A stretch of DNA of 64,000 nucleotides from Henckelia pumila (GCF_033568475.1 NC_133123.1:22678622-22742621), one strand, 5' to 3'. Shown: positions 49,007 through 61,589, numbered from the stretch's first letter. Notes: generated by a model not told the origin, from the letters alone. A program made the numbers and translations.

Positions 49007-49607
49007 ATAAAATCATAAAAAATAGGTTTTTTTTATTAAAAAAAAAATTCCGGTAGACCCGGCGGGTCGGCCCGGGTCGACCAGGTTTCAACGGCCACGA
49101 AATCGTGGTCGTGCCACTTGCTAGTGGCCGTTGGATCATATGGGCGCCACGTGTCCAACCCGCCGGGTTGACGGTTTTTCCTTTGGAAAACCGGGACCGG
49201 ACCGCGTTCCGGGTTGGACCCGTTGACCCGGTTAACCGGCACGTTGACCACGGGCCGGTTCCGGACCCAACCCGGCCCTTGGCCAGGTCTAGCTCTAGAG
49301 ATTGCAACTGATTTCTTTCTTTTCTCTTTTTCCCCAGTTGCAATTTAATATCTAACAGAGACGAGTTATGATGCAATTAGGATGCCATTTCGATTTTCGC
49401 ATTTTCAATCAATAAATAGACCAATTTTCGAAATTTATGTAATTTTATTCTAAGATTACTAAGAAAATCATAGTCTTTAGTAAACTGGCTTTGGTAGCAT
49501 AATCTTTAACCATACTATACACTGAAAACTCGATACGACCATGAGTTTCAGATACAAAAAAATAGAACGAAAAAGAAGAGATGGTGTGGTACGGAGAACT
49601 ACCAAAT

Positions 49608-52600
49608 TCACCAAAACCATTCGTGTCTTGCATCCAAAGCTTTCACGTCGGTCGATATCAAAGGCATTGCACCATATAGGGAAACAAAATCGTTGAGGCA
49701 TTTATTTCTTGCGTAGCTGTGTCCCTTTAGACTGCTTATTCCTGATGAACCAATTTCGTAAATCTTCCCTGAAATATTAGGTACCCGAACGGGATTTCAG
49801 AATCCATATTAGCATCTCAATGAATTTTCAGATTAAAGCAGTCCCAAAGCCCCAAAATTATATTATAAGTCTTAGTCTTCATGTTTAACTTCAGAGATGA
49901 AATCGCATCAAACTCATCGACTCATCGTTGAAGTGGAATTATACATTCTGCATATGTTTTGCTGATTATCTAATCTAAGGGTATAAAAGATGGCAGTCAT
50001 CCAGTTGGTATGTTCTCAAAGAGTAAAGCATATGGCACGAGCTTTGTTAATTATGAAGTTGGCTACTACAAGTCTACAAACTGATGCTCCTCCAAGTACT
50101 GAGGATTTACTCACCAGTCATGACCAGTACCATTATATCAAACAAGCCAATAGATTAACCAAATGATCGATTGAAATAATGGAAGCAAGAACGTAGTTGA
50201 CGTATACGGTCATTTTGAAATGCTAATGCACTGTGTATAAATTTCTAAAATTTAAAATTTTGCAATTTATTCCCATGTACAGGAGGATAGAATTGTGTTA
50301 ATTTTAGAGGAGAAAATCAAAAAACATGCATGTATTTATCCTACTTCTAGAAAAGAAAAATGGCACCTTTAACCCATATCGGAGGAGTTCCGCTGGCATT
50401 GGCTACTAGAAGAGACATTGCTATGTCTTCACAATTTCTGACACACCAGATATGTACAAGCAATTAACAAGCCAGCAGTTAATTGAATCAGAAAAAGTTT
50501 GAGTATATAAATGTAAGATGGCATAGGAATTAGCTGTACCTTTCATTGCTCACATAATGATGAATTGATGAAGGCATTTTGCTTGTGTACAAGTTCAAAT
50601 ACTTCTTGTGAAAGAATGCAGCTTTTGAGAGAACCATACTGTAGGTCCCCGTCCACCACACTGACCACCATCCTCCATATCCATAATAGGCCACACCGTT
50701 GCTCTAGAAACAGAGAAATTTTTCATGTAAAACAAGATCATCTATCCGGACAAAAGCATAGAAGTTACCCACAAATATTGAACCAGAATCTTATTCCTAC
50801 AAAAATCAACTGCTTTATGTTCTTAAATCAGTATCATAGCTGATAAAAATATTTATGTTACATACACAAGCAAGATTCATCTAAAAACAATGGATCTGGC
50901 CTGATCAGAAGCATATGACTTTTTATAAGTTAAAAGAGTTCTGAAAGAAAATGTCTGACGCATATAAAAGGCAGACAAGTCCTTGTGTTGGTTATTAAAT
51001 TTATAGAAATGTTTCTCGAGTAGAGCTTTGGGTAAACATAACTACGATAGTGTTTGGAAATGCTTAAAAAACGATTATGAGTTTTTCTTAACAAGCTTTA
51101 GTCAAAAAAAAAGAAGAAGTTCATAATCACTTTCTTTGAGCATTTTCAAATACTACCTACAACTACTTACTACAGGAAATGATATGTGTGGCCATCTGGA
51201 ATTATTGCCCAATCATTAAAACTACTTTTTTGGAGGTGCTAAAGGAAGAACGAGTAACGATAAGCACAGACCATAAAGAAGAAATTAGAGCGCCTTAAAT
51301 GAAACCTGGTTAAGGCCATCAGCTTTATTGGCCAACAGTTAATTACAGAAGCAATGAGAGAAGCCAGGGAAAGTAAAAGATTCTGACCATCATTTTATTT
51401 TAAAATGGCAATCTTGAGAACCATGTCAAGGTCCTTGTTGCTGGATCATCCCAAAAAATTTTGGGCATGATGCAACATTTCACAAACTACTCCGATCAAT
51501 AATCCTAAAATCTATCACAGATATTGTTCAAATATCTTGAATCTATGGCCGAGTTTTTGCCAAACTTCCAGCCTTTTTACAGATGACTTATAGGAGAAAA
51601 ATCATGGAGTAGTATTTGGTTACATCACTTTTCTCAGACAGGTGAAAATAAAACGATAGATGAAAACATCTTCAAAAAAAGAAAAGAGGAGTGAAGGAGC
51701 AATGGAAAATCAACTGTGACATGAATGCAGGTCCAATTGTCCATGATTTTAAAAAAAAAAAAGCAACAAGGGAGGGCGGATATTCAGAAATTCATAAAGC
51801 ATCCAACCTCTTCATTCAGCCAATGCATGCGAGGAACAAATCCCACCATCGTTCTTGGAGCAGTTTGCCAAACAGCAAACGCAAAATCCAGGGTGCGACA
51901 TGGAACAATTACATCATCATCCACTGAGAATATCGCTACAGTTCTGAGATCCTCAATTGGCTTAAATCTATTATTTAGGTTATCTTCCTCATTAAGGTCA
52001 AACCTAAAGTTTGGTTTGTGAGCCGTTTGTGACTTCGTCAACACAATATTCTTAAGATAAGCTCTTAGCTCTTCTGAAGGTGGATTGCTTTCACTCCAAA
52101 CTACATGTATCGCATCAGTCCCCCCACATGATGCATAGTGAGCAACAGAATGCTTAAGCAGAGTATTCCTTTTCCAAGTGTTGATAAGAACGGTGTACCC
52201 ACCTCTGGCAAAATCAACATTAAAGTTAACAATTGATTCATTATAAAGGGCTTTGGAGCTGAATTTAAGTATCTAATAAGGCTGTAATGCAATGAAATTA
52301 GTTAAAGGCGACATTTCACTTCATGTCTTACAAATTTAGAAGAAGATTACCCCTCTTAAAGAAATATCAACATCTGTCACACTATAATTAGCAACCCGTT
52401 TTTGTGAATATCAAAGCCGTCACACATATTAGGTGAACATTTCCCCAATTTCAAAAATGTTGTTGCAATTTGTAAATGTTATAACATGATTCCAAGATCA
52501 CAGTCATACTGTGAAAGCTCAAAGTTCCAGCTTCACTAACTTTAACGGCAACAAGCACAATCACACAGCATCGATAACACGAATTTCCAAAATCGTTGAA

Positions 52601-52908
52601 CTAGAATAGAGTTCATTTTCAGTCAGATCCAGGAGAATCGAGTACCTGGAATTAGAAGAGACGGACGAAGGATAGTGATGGTTCCATCCCATGAGACACG
52701 ACAGTCTAGAGCTAAGCCAATAAAGAGAAGTTAAGAAGCAGAACAGTAGGAGGAGCTTGTACTTTGCGCCACCGATAAACAGTCGAAAGCGGCGGTGCAG
52801 GAGCGTCGAGCGGCCGACGTAGACACCTCGATTCGATGCTTTCTCCTTCGCCGGAGAGTAGTCGCCACCGCTCACGGCGGCTTCCCGGATGGCGATCAGT
52901 GTCGACAT
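49608..52908 (-). CDS. GT64-family glycosyltransferase (EPC1/GMT1-like)
   Basis: Five exons on the minus strand (52908-52646, 52204-51808, 50703-50540, 50437-50367, 49768-49608) join in phase at GT-AG sites to give 351 residues. Type II Golgi topology: a short cytosolic N-terminus, a membrane anchor near residues 51-66 (KLLLLFCFLTSLYWL), then the Glyco_transf_64 domain. Visible motifs are GGYTVLINTWKR, the metal-binding SVDDDV (DXD), MVGFVPRMHW, GGWWSVWWTGTYSMVLSKAAFFHKKY, RNCEDIAMS and GKIYEIGSSGISSL; the protein ends HEWFW. Plant GT64 proteins of this size act on glycans or sphingolipid headgroups (EPC1/GMT1 mannosylates GIPC). The last exon (SSLKGHSYARNKCLNDF) looks less like EPC1 itself as I remember it, so it may be the sister GT64 clade. 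Intron 2 (1,104 bases) holds a MITE. No break seen. Confidence 0.92.
51046..51157. mobile_element. Tourist-like MITE in an intron of the GT64 gene
   Basis: The 112-base element has inverted ends (GATAGTGTTTGGAAATGC and the complement of GCATTTTCAAATACTACC) flanked by TAC on both sides (51043-51045 and 51158-51160). It folds into one long hairpin around an A-rich loop. Confidence 0.72.
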
Positions 52909-54865
52909 TTTTCAGTGTCTATCAAATCGACGGTCCCGGTCTCTTTTGTTTTCTCCCCCACGAATTTAATCGTTCAGGCAGTCGATTTGCCACCGGCAAA
53001 TGGAGAGCTCAAGCCGGTGGCCGGTGGTGTAATCCCGATAAGATAATGATAAATAATAATCATTAATAATATATTTCTTTAAGACATTCAATAGTATTTT
53101 TTTCGCGATCACATGAGTTCGAATACTCGTCTTTTTGTCAATCAAACATTACATCGAGACCTCGTGTGAAAATCGGTTTAACTTAAGACCACACAATATC
53201 TTCACTTGAAAAATGAATTTATTGTTTAGGCTAAAAAAAAAAAAATCGTGTAGGATGAATTGAATATTTAGACAAAAAACATCTAGATAAATTATATATT
53301 TAGGCTAAAAAAAATCGTATAGACGATCGTCTAAACGTTTTAGCGCTAAGCGATAGATAACCGCTCGTCTACCATCTATCACTTTTTAGAACATTGTACG
53401 CTAGTACTCATCACTCAAATACTAAAACATAAATTTGGTTGGAGTATAAAAACGAAAGAAATTATATCATTTCGTGAAAAATACTTTTCTCAAAAATGAT
53501 AATCCACAAATGTAGAAACCCCAATGTACTTAAAAAAAAACCCCCAATGTGAAAAGATGGTGAGGCATTAGAAGATGGGTAGATATCCGGTCACATCCGA
53601 TCTATCTATATGCAGAGAGTTGAAAATAATATTTTTCATGGATTTTTTCGAATAAGTAAAATTAGTTTGTGAGATGTTTTCTTTATAGTTTTTATGTTAG
53701 GAAATTATCATCTACGAGAGCACGACAAATTCATTATCTAGAAACACAGAGCAGGAAAAAAAAAAACAAAAAGGATATCGCACTTAACCATTAAACTGAA
53801 ATTTTGATCACTTTGGGCACATTGGCATGATCAATATTGATCAATCCCATGTGTTGCATGTAAAATTCGATCATGCTCTTTGGACGCATGAGACGTCAGA
53901 TTTAGCAAGTGTATGGTACAAACCAAAGATGCAATTTAGTTTAAGAGTTGGGTATTTTAAGTTGTTTTTTTTTTAAACTCATTTTAAGTTGTTTTTGAAT
54001 CGGTGAAATTCATGCATTTCGATTATAGTTTTTTTATTTGTAATGAGATATATATATCTTACTTATTTAAACATTAATAATATTGAGTAAAATTAAATTA
54101 AAATAATATAATTATTGAGTGAACTTGAAATGTATTTTAATTAAATAAAATAATAAAGTTTTATTTAGTCAAGTACTTTAAAAACTTTTTTTAATGTTTT
54201 ATAATTGAAAAAAACTTGAAGTATATTTTTAGACAAGATTTTTGAATTTTTTTTAAATAGTGTAATAATCTAAATAGAGTCGAAAGAACAATTGATATAT
54301 GTTTTTTGAAAGTTTTTAAAATTGAAGGCAATTATTGAAATCAAATCACAATACTTTCAACTTTAAAAATATTTTTATAAAATAGTTGTACAAACACATA
54401 TTTATTTTTAAAATAACGTTTAAACCATTTTATAAATTTTTTTAACGTTTTCATAAATTTTAAAAAATATATAAATACTTATCCAAACGAAACTTTTATA
54501 AACATATAACTTATGGATTTGAAATTTATGGTATTGCTTCTCTAAACAATAAAAAAAATACATTTGAAATCCGTTGATTTGTGAAAGATTATGTCACGGC
54601 ATATATCTAGGGATCGAAATATATTAAAGAGTGTTTGTAATCATTAAAAAATTTTGATTATTAAATATTGGCTTAAAAAATCATTAATGTGTGTTTCTTA
54701 AATTCAGATTATGTGTTAGCTTCTGCTTAACTTAATTAATATCAAGTTAAAAATTTTCAAATTGTATTCTCCAAATGTGATTTTAGTAAAATAGTTAATA
54801 TCAAGTCTCGGTAATCTCAACACTACCAACTTCTAGTTTTTTTGTTTTTCACTTTTATTTCCAAA
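52909..54865. other. Upstream region of the GT64 gene, then AT-rich DNA
   Basis: About 130 GC-richer bases next to the start codon are the probable 5' UTR and promoter. Further right, 53280-53396 carries TAGACGATCGTCTA, a GCGCTAAGCG phrase and a TTTTTAGAACATTG end that look like a hAT terminus without a partner. A MITE fragment related to 41536-41835 lies at 54507-54583. No other gene seen. Confidence 0.5.
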
Positions 54866-55651
54866 TAGGAATGGAAACAGAGCAACAGGTCTATGACGGG
54901 TCTGACCAAACTCGAGCCCCGTCACAATTTATATAATTTTAAATTTATTAAATAAAAAATTAAAAGTTTAAAAATTACAAAAAACATTAAATTTAATTTC
55001 AACTTTACATTGATAATATTTAAGACAAAAAAATATTCTTACAAGTTAAAATTTTTCAAATTGTATTAATTAATAAGTATTATAAAAAAAAATTATATTG
55101 CTATATTTTCATATTAAACATAACATAATAAAAAAATTCATTTCAACCCAAAAAATATTATAAACTCAAATTATGGATAAAATATTAATTATTAGTATAA
55201 AAATATAATTATACATTATTAATAGACAAAAACTTCTATGAAACGGTCTCAAGGGTCATATTTATGAGACGGATTTTTTATATGGATTATCCATTAAAAA
55301 GTATTACAATTTATGTCAAAAGTATTACTTATTATTATAAATATGGATAAAATTGACCCGTCTCACGAATGAGACCGTCTCACAAAAATGTTACTCTTAT
55401 TAATATTACATATATATTTTACATTTATACATATATATACATACTTTAGCGTACTTTGGCGGGATGGATATAGGTCTTTGGCTAATACGCCGATGGGTCC
55501 AGAGCGGGCTTGGCTTGGCTGGATTGGTCTAGAGCGGGCTTGGCTTGATTCATCCCGCCAAGCCAAACCCGATATGGAATCGGCTTAGCCGGGTCTAGAC
55601 CAGTCCCGTCGAGACAAGTTTAATACACGGTCGAGTCCATTGTCATCCCTG
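54866..55651. mobile_element. Non-autonomous hAT element, 786 bp
   Basis: Short inverted ends (TAGGAATGGAAAC and the complement of GTCATCCCTG) lie between identical TTTCCAAA 8-mers (54858-54865 and 55652-55659). The right subterminal part is GC-rich with AGAGCGGGCTTGGCTTG twice. The interior is AT-rich, non-coding, and contains a nested MITE. Confidence 0.82.
55231..55390. mobile_element. GAGACGGTCTCAC MITE, copy 3, nested in hAT
   Basis: Same family as the two copies in the tandem duplication: left end GAAACGGTCTCA, interior GAGACGGATTTTTTATATGG, right end GAGACCGTCTCAC. It interrupts the hAT element and so is younger than it. Confidence 0.72.
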
Positions 55652-55972
55652 TTTCCAAAAGGACTCACTTCTAATTTTTTTTATTTTTTCATAATCTATT
55701 CTTAACAAGCATAATTTTTTGCGAAACTCCCAAATAAATTCAAGAGGTACAAATAGGTATGTTTGTTCTCAGTATATAATGATAAAATGTACGTATCCTT
55801 ATTTGTAATGAAGAGACGTGGTACTGCAAACCATTTTACCTGCAAAAATTAACCAGTTGAGAACCAAATAAAGCCCAAGTTGAATCTTCAAGCGTTCAGC
55901 AAAATCACACATTTGCTGCAGATCAAAAGGTATACAATTCTCCGTAGGTGTCCAACAAAAATCGCTATTTCG

Positions 55973-58378
55973 CTAAAGAAAACCCTCAACCCCTCGTCCT
56001 GACTGCACCTCGCGATAGATGTCGAATGCTTCTTCCATAACTTTAGCCTGAGCTAATGTTTGAGCTCTCTTCTTGCCAGAAGGATGAGTAGCAAGATAAT
56101 CTTGTAATTTCGAATCGCCCACTATTCTTCCCAACTTCTCGTAGACTTGGGGAGCCACTCGTGGATCGTATCCAGCTGATGCGATCAGCAGCACTCCAAT
56201 ATAATCAGCCTCCATTTCCATTCTGGGATTTAGACAAAAAGAAAACTTTAGTTTAATTTTCTTTCCATTTTCGAGACATCAAATTAAACAAAGCAACCTT
56301 ATAATTGAACTGGCAGATAAAGTTAGAGGTAAGCCTTCCGAGAAATACCATAAGAACAAGACGGGAACAACTTGATAGTTTGCTGTCAAAGTCGATGCTT
56401 GGATGTTCTCCAAATATTTTCGTGAATCTTTATTCATGATATAATTTAGTAGGCATTTTATTGCTCAAATAATATTCCAATCACACAAATTGCAGTCAAT
56501 AAGAATAAAACAGCCGGCTTGTGAGAATTAAGGAACTTGCTTGTTCTGAAGAACACAAAGAAAACCGCAATTGGCTCTCGGATGGCAACCTAAATCAGCC
56601 TAAATTAAATAATTAATAGCTGTGTTATATGGTCATGCTGAGACTAAATATCCATGTGGGTAATCATTCATCTATTTGTTTTTCCATTAGATTGGCCAAA
56701 ATAATGTCTTTATTGTGAATGAATTTTGTTTCTCATCTAACAGGAACTTACTTGCCCCAAGTAACATGTCACTTGCTATGATCTCACAAAGCATTTGTGG
56801 CGAGCATTTAAAATGACAACAAAAAAAAGTAGTGAGGAATCATGACGATGAACGATATAGCAGAAAAAATGTGAGAGTTGAAAAAATCCGAACTGTTAGA
56901 AGTTCAAATGAGGTAACAAAAGGCGAGCTTAACTTTTACTCAGACCAACACATAACAGCAGCACAAAGTCACAAATGGAGAAACAAAGTATTCCCACAAT
57001 AGAGAACATCAAGTTCAAAATACCTTCTAGAGAAAGGAAGCCTTAGGAGCAGATTCGACATTGTGTTCACAACATCAGGCATGAAAAACTGATAAAGAAT
57101 CAACTGTAATATGGTCAACCAGAGGTTTTTCGATATCTGTTCAGCCGAATGCCTTGCAATAGCATGACTAACCTATAGAGTCAAAAACAATGCAGATTAT
57201 TTCAATAATAAACAAAATAAGTAACCAATAAATATAATCACAGGAAGCAACCCACTAGTCGGGCAGAGCAGTCACCCTCAAATGAAAAAAAGTCATCTTC
57301 ATTCATATTTTTTTTCTAAAAATATAAGTTTTAACCACTATATATCTAATTCTAAGGTAGCCCAGCAAAATGTATGAAGTCAACAATTCGAACACATACA
57401 CAAGAACATGTGTACCTCGTGCCCAATAACAGTAGCTAGCTCAGCATCAGCTCTGAAATGGTTGAGTAATCCAGTAAAAACAACAATCTTACCACCAGGT
57501 ATACAGAAGGCATTAATCATAGGCTCATCAACCACAATAACCTCCCACTTCAACCCCTCCAAATGTCCGGTTTCGGATTTCACCCCCTTCTCTTGACCCT
57601 TTTTCCTACTCTTCTGAACCCACCGATCATCAAGAATCTCATCATCCTTCTGCCACTTATGTTCACTCTGCCATATCTCCTCTTCTCCAATCTTATCACT
57701 CAATGCCCTTACTGTCTCGTGTGGATTAGCCTCACTAGGCTGAATTACACTTTCAGGAGAGTATCGAATATCACTCCACACCTCTTCTTTCTTGAATCCT
57801 CTCTCCAAAGCCTCGATAATATCTTGGGATATTCTTTGAACCCTGATGCTCTCCGGGTGAAGGGGGGGCAAGATTCTACCCTTGAACTGATTCTTTACCT
57901 GCTTAAACTGATTCTCTCCCAGCTCTTTCTCTAGACTTCTAGACAAAAGCACGAAATGGGTTCTTTTTGTGTAAGGTACAGTCTCCAAATTCCCAAAGTA
58001 TATGGTGATAGCAACCCCAGAGCCAACCAAAACCACAATGATAACATTTCTTGGAGAGAACTGAGACCAACGATTATACCCCCTGGGTTTGAAGTGGTAA
58101 ATTTGGTTCCTATCTACGTAGTAAAATCGTTTTGCCCCATTAAAAAAAGGACTCTTGCATTGGCTTTGTTGCATAAAATTTTGTAGAGCAGAGTTTCTGA
58201 GAAGTGGTTGAGAAATTCCACAAATACTTGAATTCCGAGAAGTGGGTCTGATACAAGAGGTGGAAAAATGGGTTCGCGAGAGAGCTTCACTAATGGGGTT
58301 TCTGGGTACAGCAATCTTCGAATTAAAACTACGAAAAGCATCATAAATCAATCTCGACGATCTTATATGCCATCCCAT
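55973..58378 (-). CDS. OMA1: Mitochondrial M48 metalloprotease OMA1
   Basis: Exons 58378-57416, 57172-57024 and 56222-55973 join in phase (introns 243 and 801 bases) to give 453 residues, normal for plant OMA1. OMA1 is a zinc protease of the mitochondrial inner membrane acting in membrane-protein quality control and stress response. Residues 1-80 are Arg/Ser-rich with few acids, as in a mitochondrial presequence. A membrane span (NVIIVVLVGSGVAITIYFG) lies near residues 110-130. The peptidase domain has MINAFCIPGGKIVVFTGLL, the zinc motif HEVSH (HExxH) split across the first intron after HE, and the third ligand Glu in METEADYIG-type sequence (MEMEADYIGVLL) opening exon 3. HPSGKKRAQTL near the end is also family-typical. 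No break seen; plants without DELE1/OPA1 signalling still use OMA1 for import and OXPHOS maintenance, which is family knowledge only. Confidence 0.95.
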
Positions 58379-59600
58379 TATGTAAATCGATCAAAGAAGG
58401 TGATTAACAATGAAAATAGGGATTTGGGGGGTCGAGATTTGAATCAGAGGGGCCTACGATCGATGGCTGCTACAGAAAATTGTGGGAACATCGAAGATAT
58501 CCAGAATTAGATGATGATTCCACCTAATACACAAGGGGCGGAAGAGCTTGAGTTCTTTGAAGATTTACAAAGGAATGGAGCAGCAGATGACCCCAGAGTT
58601 TTCTTGTTCTTGAGCGACTCGGTGTAGAATGAGGTTGCCAAGTGTCAACGGATAATAAACCGGGCCTGAACAATTTCCATTTGAAAATTTTCTTTTTTTT
58701 GGAAAATAATATTTTTGGATTTGTATATTTTTGTTCGTTTTATTTGATAAATTTCAGGTTTTAGTCCATCTTCTTTCTTAATTTTGGTCATTTATTCGAT
58801 TTAATATCAACATGACAAGGGTGTTGAATGAGTTCAGTAGTGTCAAGTTTTAATGCTTAAAAAAAACTAAAATTATCAAAGATAAAAAAATATATATATA
58901 TGTATATATATATATATGACTACAAATAAATTTTGATAACATATACGATCAAAATAGAAAACAAATAAACATATAAAACTAAAATTATAAATTTTACCTT
59001 TTAATTAAATAATATAAAAAAATAATTATATTTATCGAAATAAAACTATTTAAATTTTCAAGTTAAAATTAAAGAATTAACTTAAGTGACGAACCTCGAA
59101 CCTTTAAATTAATTAAAACAATAATTTTTCCATTTCATATCAATATGTAAGTGTGTGTTTTCACATATATTAAAAACTTATTTGGAAAAGTAAATTTTAG
59201 AAAAGAATTTTCGAATTTTCTTATTTAATGAAAATTTTAATAGAATAAAAAAAAATTGTACAAGTAGTTAATGAGGGTAAACTTGTAAAAAAAATAAGAG
59301 AAATAAAATTAAATATGAAAACTAAATTGTATATTTGAGACGGATGAAATATGATCTAAATGAATAATATGAAGAAAGTAAAAAGTAAAAGATGTCGGGT
59401 TCAAATTTCCATCACCCGGTTCCAAAGAGACCGAGGTTTGAAAATGAAACAGCATTTATATAACCAAAATTTGCTTTTAAAAAAAAAATATTTTATTATA
59501 TATTTGGTTAAGGTTTTTTATTTTTATTATTATTTAACCCCAATTTTGAAGTGCCTCAATTTATTCTTTAATAACAACTATGTGTATTAAACCATAATTA
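58379..59600. other. 5' flank of OMA1 and AT-rich DNA
   Basis: 58379-58640 is less AT-rich and probably contains the 5' UTR and promoter. Beyond that no gene is recognised. Confidence 0.5.
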
Positions 59601-59814
59601 CATTCTTCAAATGTCTAGTCATAATGTTACTTATTACACTGATGATCTTTCTTCCCTCCCATCAGAATCAAAATGAAGAGAACAATAATCTTGATGCAAC
59701 TAATACTACCAATGAAGAACATGCATGTGAAAGTTCAAAAGATTATGAAATAAATGTTTTGACAAACTTAAATCCATTGAGGCTGAGATATGGGAAGACA
59801 ATCCGCACAGCCTA

Positions 59815-60080
59815 ATGAAGTTGTCACTTGTCTCTAAAATCCTTCTACTGAAAGTGAAGTGGCACATGTCGGAGGGTAATTTTGATCAAATGTATTGGTC
59901 AGTGACAAAGTTTTATCCTAAGGAAAACAATGTATCATATAGTTTTATAGCACAAAAAAATAATTAGAGAAATAGGGTTGCAATTAGAGAATATCGATTC
60001 ATGTGAATAATTGTATGATATATTGGGGAGTTGATTCAGACTTACTAGAGTGTAAGGCATACCAAACCATCTTATAAATT
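59815..60080 (+). pseudogene. CACTA (En/Spm) TNP2-like transposase fossil
   Basis: Plus-strand translation across several stops shows the spacing of a TNP2 domain: LSLVSKILLLKVKWHMSEGN, FDQM, FYPKEN, then after a shift REIGLQLENIDSCE (compare the family's LGL-YE-ID-CPNDC) and a lone ECKAYQT where the CxxCG(T/S)SR motif belongs. At least four stops or shifts are present and no termini were found. Old fragment only. Confidence 0.45.
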
Positions 60081-60110
60081 TGGAATTTTTCGATTACGAC
60101 GGGAAGAAGA

Positions 60111-61010
60111 ATGAGCCTCGGAGAAATTAACAAAGCGAAAAATGAATGTATTCCATTAAACCTTCTGGTAGCTCATTGGAAGCTGTAAAAGGACTCGGGG
60201 CCTGGACCAGGCAGGCTAGGAACTAGAGCTAACCTAAGCTACAAAAAAAACTTCTTTTATCCCTTGTTCTAGGCGTTTTGTTAGCTCGATTCCTCAAGCT
60301 AGTAAGTAGCTGCCCTTGAGCCAGGGATATAGTAGAGCTGAAGACAAATAAACAACCAAAGAGAAGAGAGTGATGTATGCCTTCTTCAAGAACGTATACA
60401 ATTGATTCCACAAATCCCAATGGGAAACTTTTAACCGCGACACACAATTCTCTCTCTCAAACGTTTTCACTCTTACCGCGGCAGGAAGGAGCCCGCATTA
60501 AAGAAAATAATCAAACATTCACAAGAGGCATAGACTGATACAAATTCATGTCGCCCACTTTACTCATATTCTCATCTAAATATTGTCTTTTCGCAAACTC
60601 TACAAATGACTCTACACCCACAAAAAAAAACTCAACTACTATGAAACCATTCTCTAATTGGTTATAACTTGTATATTCAATTTATGTTACTATCCGTCTT
60701 TACATAAATAAATCATATGCAAATAAACAATTAAATACAACTCTCATGTGTGTATACACCATATATTGACGGTTATTTACAACAACGACAGACAGCAACG
60801 ACAATGATGACGGTATCAGAAACGTAGCACGGCGACAATAACAATAAGGTGACAGAACAACAGTGGTTTCAAATCTGACAGTAGAAAACTATACAACATT
60901 AATTTTCAAAAAAATTCTAAGATTACAAATAAAAAACACATATATACACACACACACACATGTATATCCGTACCCTCTCTCATAATTCATGACCGATGTT
61001 TTCATCAGTG
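60111..61010. other. GC-richer foreign-looking patch and flanks
   Basis: 60180-60520 is clearly less AT-rich than both sides and has phrases such as GGGGCCTGGACCAGGCAGG and CCGCGGCAGGAAGGAGCCC. The minus frame 60447-60229 is open but unrecognised. Composition and texture suggest organelle-derived (mitochondrial) DNA or a piece of another element. The rest is AT-rich with no gene. Confidence 0.35.
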
Positions 61011-61011
61011 T

Positions 61012-61215
61012 TTTAAAAACCGGACCGGACCGGACCGGCCGGTTCGACCGGGAATCGGTCGCTGGTCCGGTCCGAAATACCCCTAAAAACCGTTTTAACG
61101 GTTCAACCGCTCAGAACCGGTCAAGAACCGGTCAAAACCTGTCGAACCGGCCAAGAACCGGCTAAGAACCAGTCCCAAGAACCGGCCAGAAAATCGGTTG
61201 AACCGGTTTTCGAAT
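61012..61215. repeat. AACCGG-rich subterminal repeat, hAT-type end
   Basis: Starts CAGTGTTTTAAAAACCGGACCGG and contains many AACCGG/CCGGTT and AAGAACCGG motifs. The pattern fits the end of a hAT element, and a possible truncated partner (ACGGTTTTCCGGTTCG) lies near 61525. The element is incomplete. Confidence 0.5.
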
Positions 61216-61589
61216 TTTTTTTAATTTTTTTTAAAAATTGTTTTTTTTAATTTTAAAATTTAAATTTAATATTTTATTATATATATACACATGATTATTT
61301 GAAATTTGTACTTCGTTAAAAATATTATTTTTCTATTATTATATTTTTTTAATTAATTTATTTATTTATAAAAATATAGTATATATAACTATAATTAATA
61401 TTTTGAATATATTTATATAGTTATTTATTTTTTAAACTATGATAAATATATTTTTGTTTATTTATATACATCTTTTAGATTTATAAAATTTAAAAGATAT
61501 TATTAATTATATTGTATTATATAAACGGTTTTCCGGTTCGATCGTCCAGTTACGAGATCAAGGCGCGCCCGCGCCTTCACTTGAGCGCC

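Larger units (their letters stand above)
46153..49291 (-). mobile_element. hAT transposon with both ends and coding region
   Basis: Terminal inverted repeats TAGACCTGGCCA are flanked by an exact 8-bp duplication GCTCTAGA (46145-46152 and 49292-49299). Subterminal regions are packed with CCGGTTCCGG/GGGTTGG repeats on both sides. The interior encodes a broken hAT transposase. Full length 3,139 bases, so this was an autonomous-type copy. Confidence 0.95.

Noticed and set aside
48861-49376. Open frames over the right end of the hAT element
   Set aside because: They cover the GC-rich terminal repeats and extend past the element boundary; composition effect.
56282-56450. Possible extra exon in OMA1 intron 2
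   Set aside because: Exons 2 and 3 already join in phase across a family-conserved junction, so no extra exon is needed.
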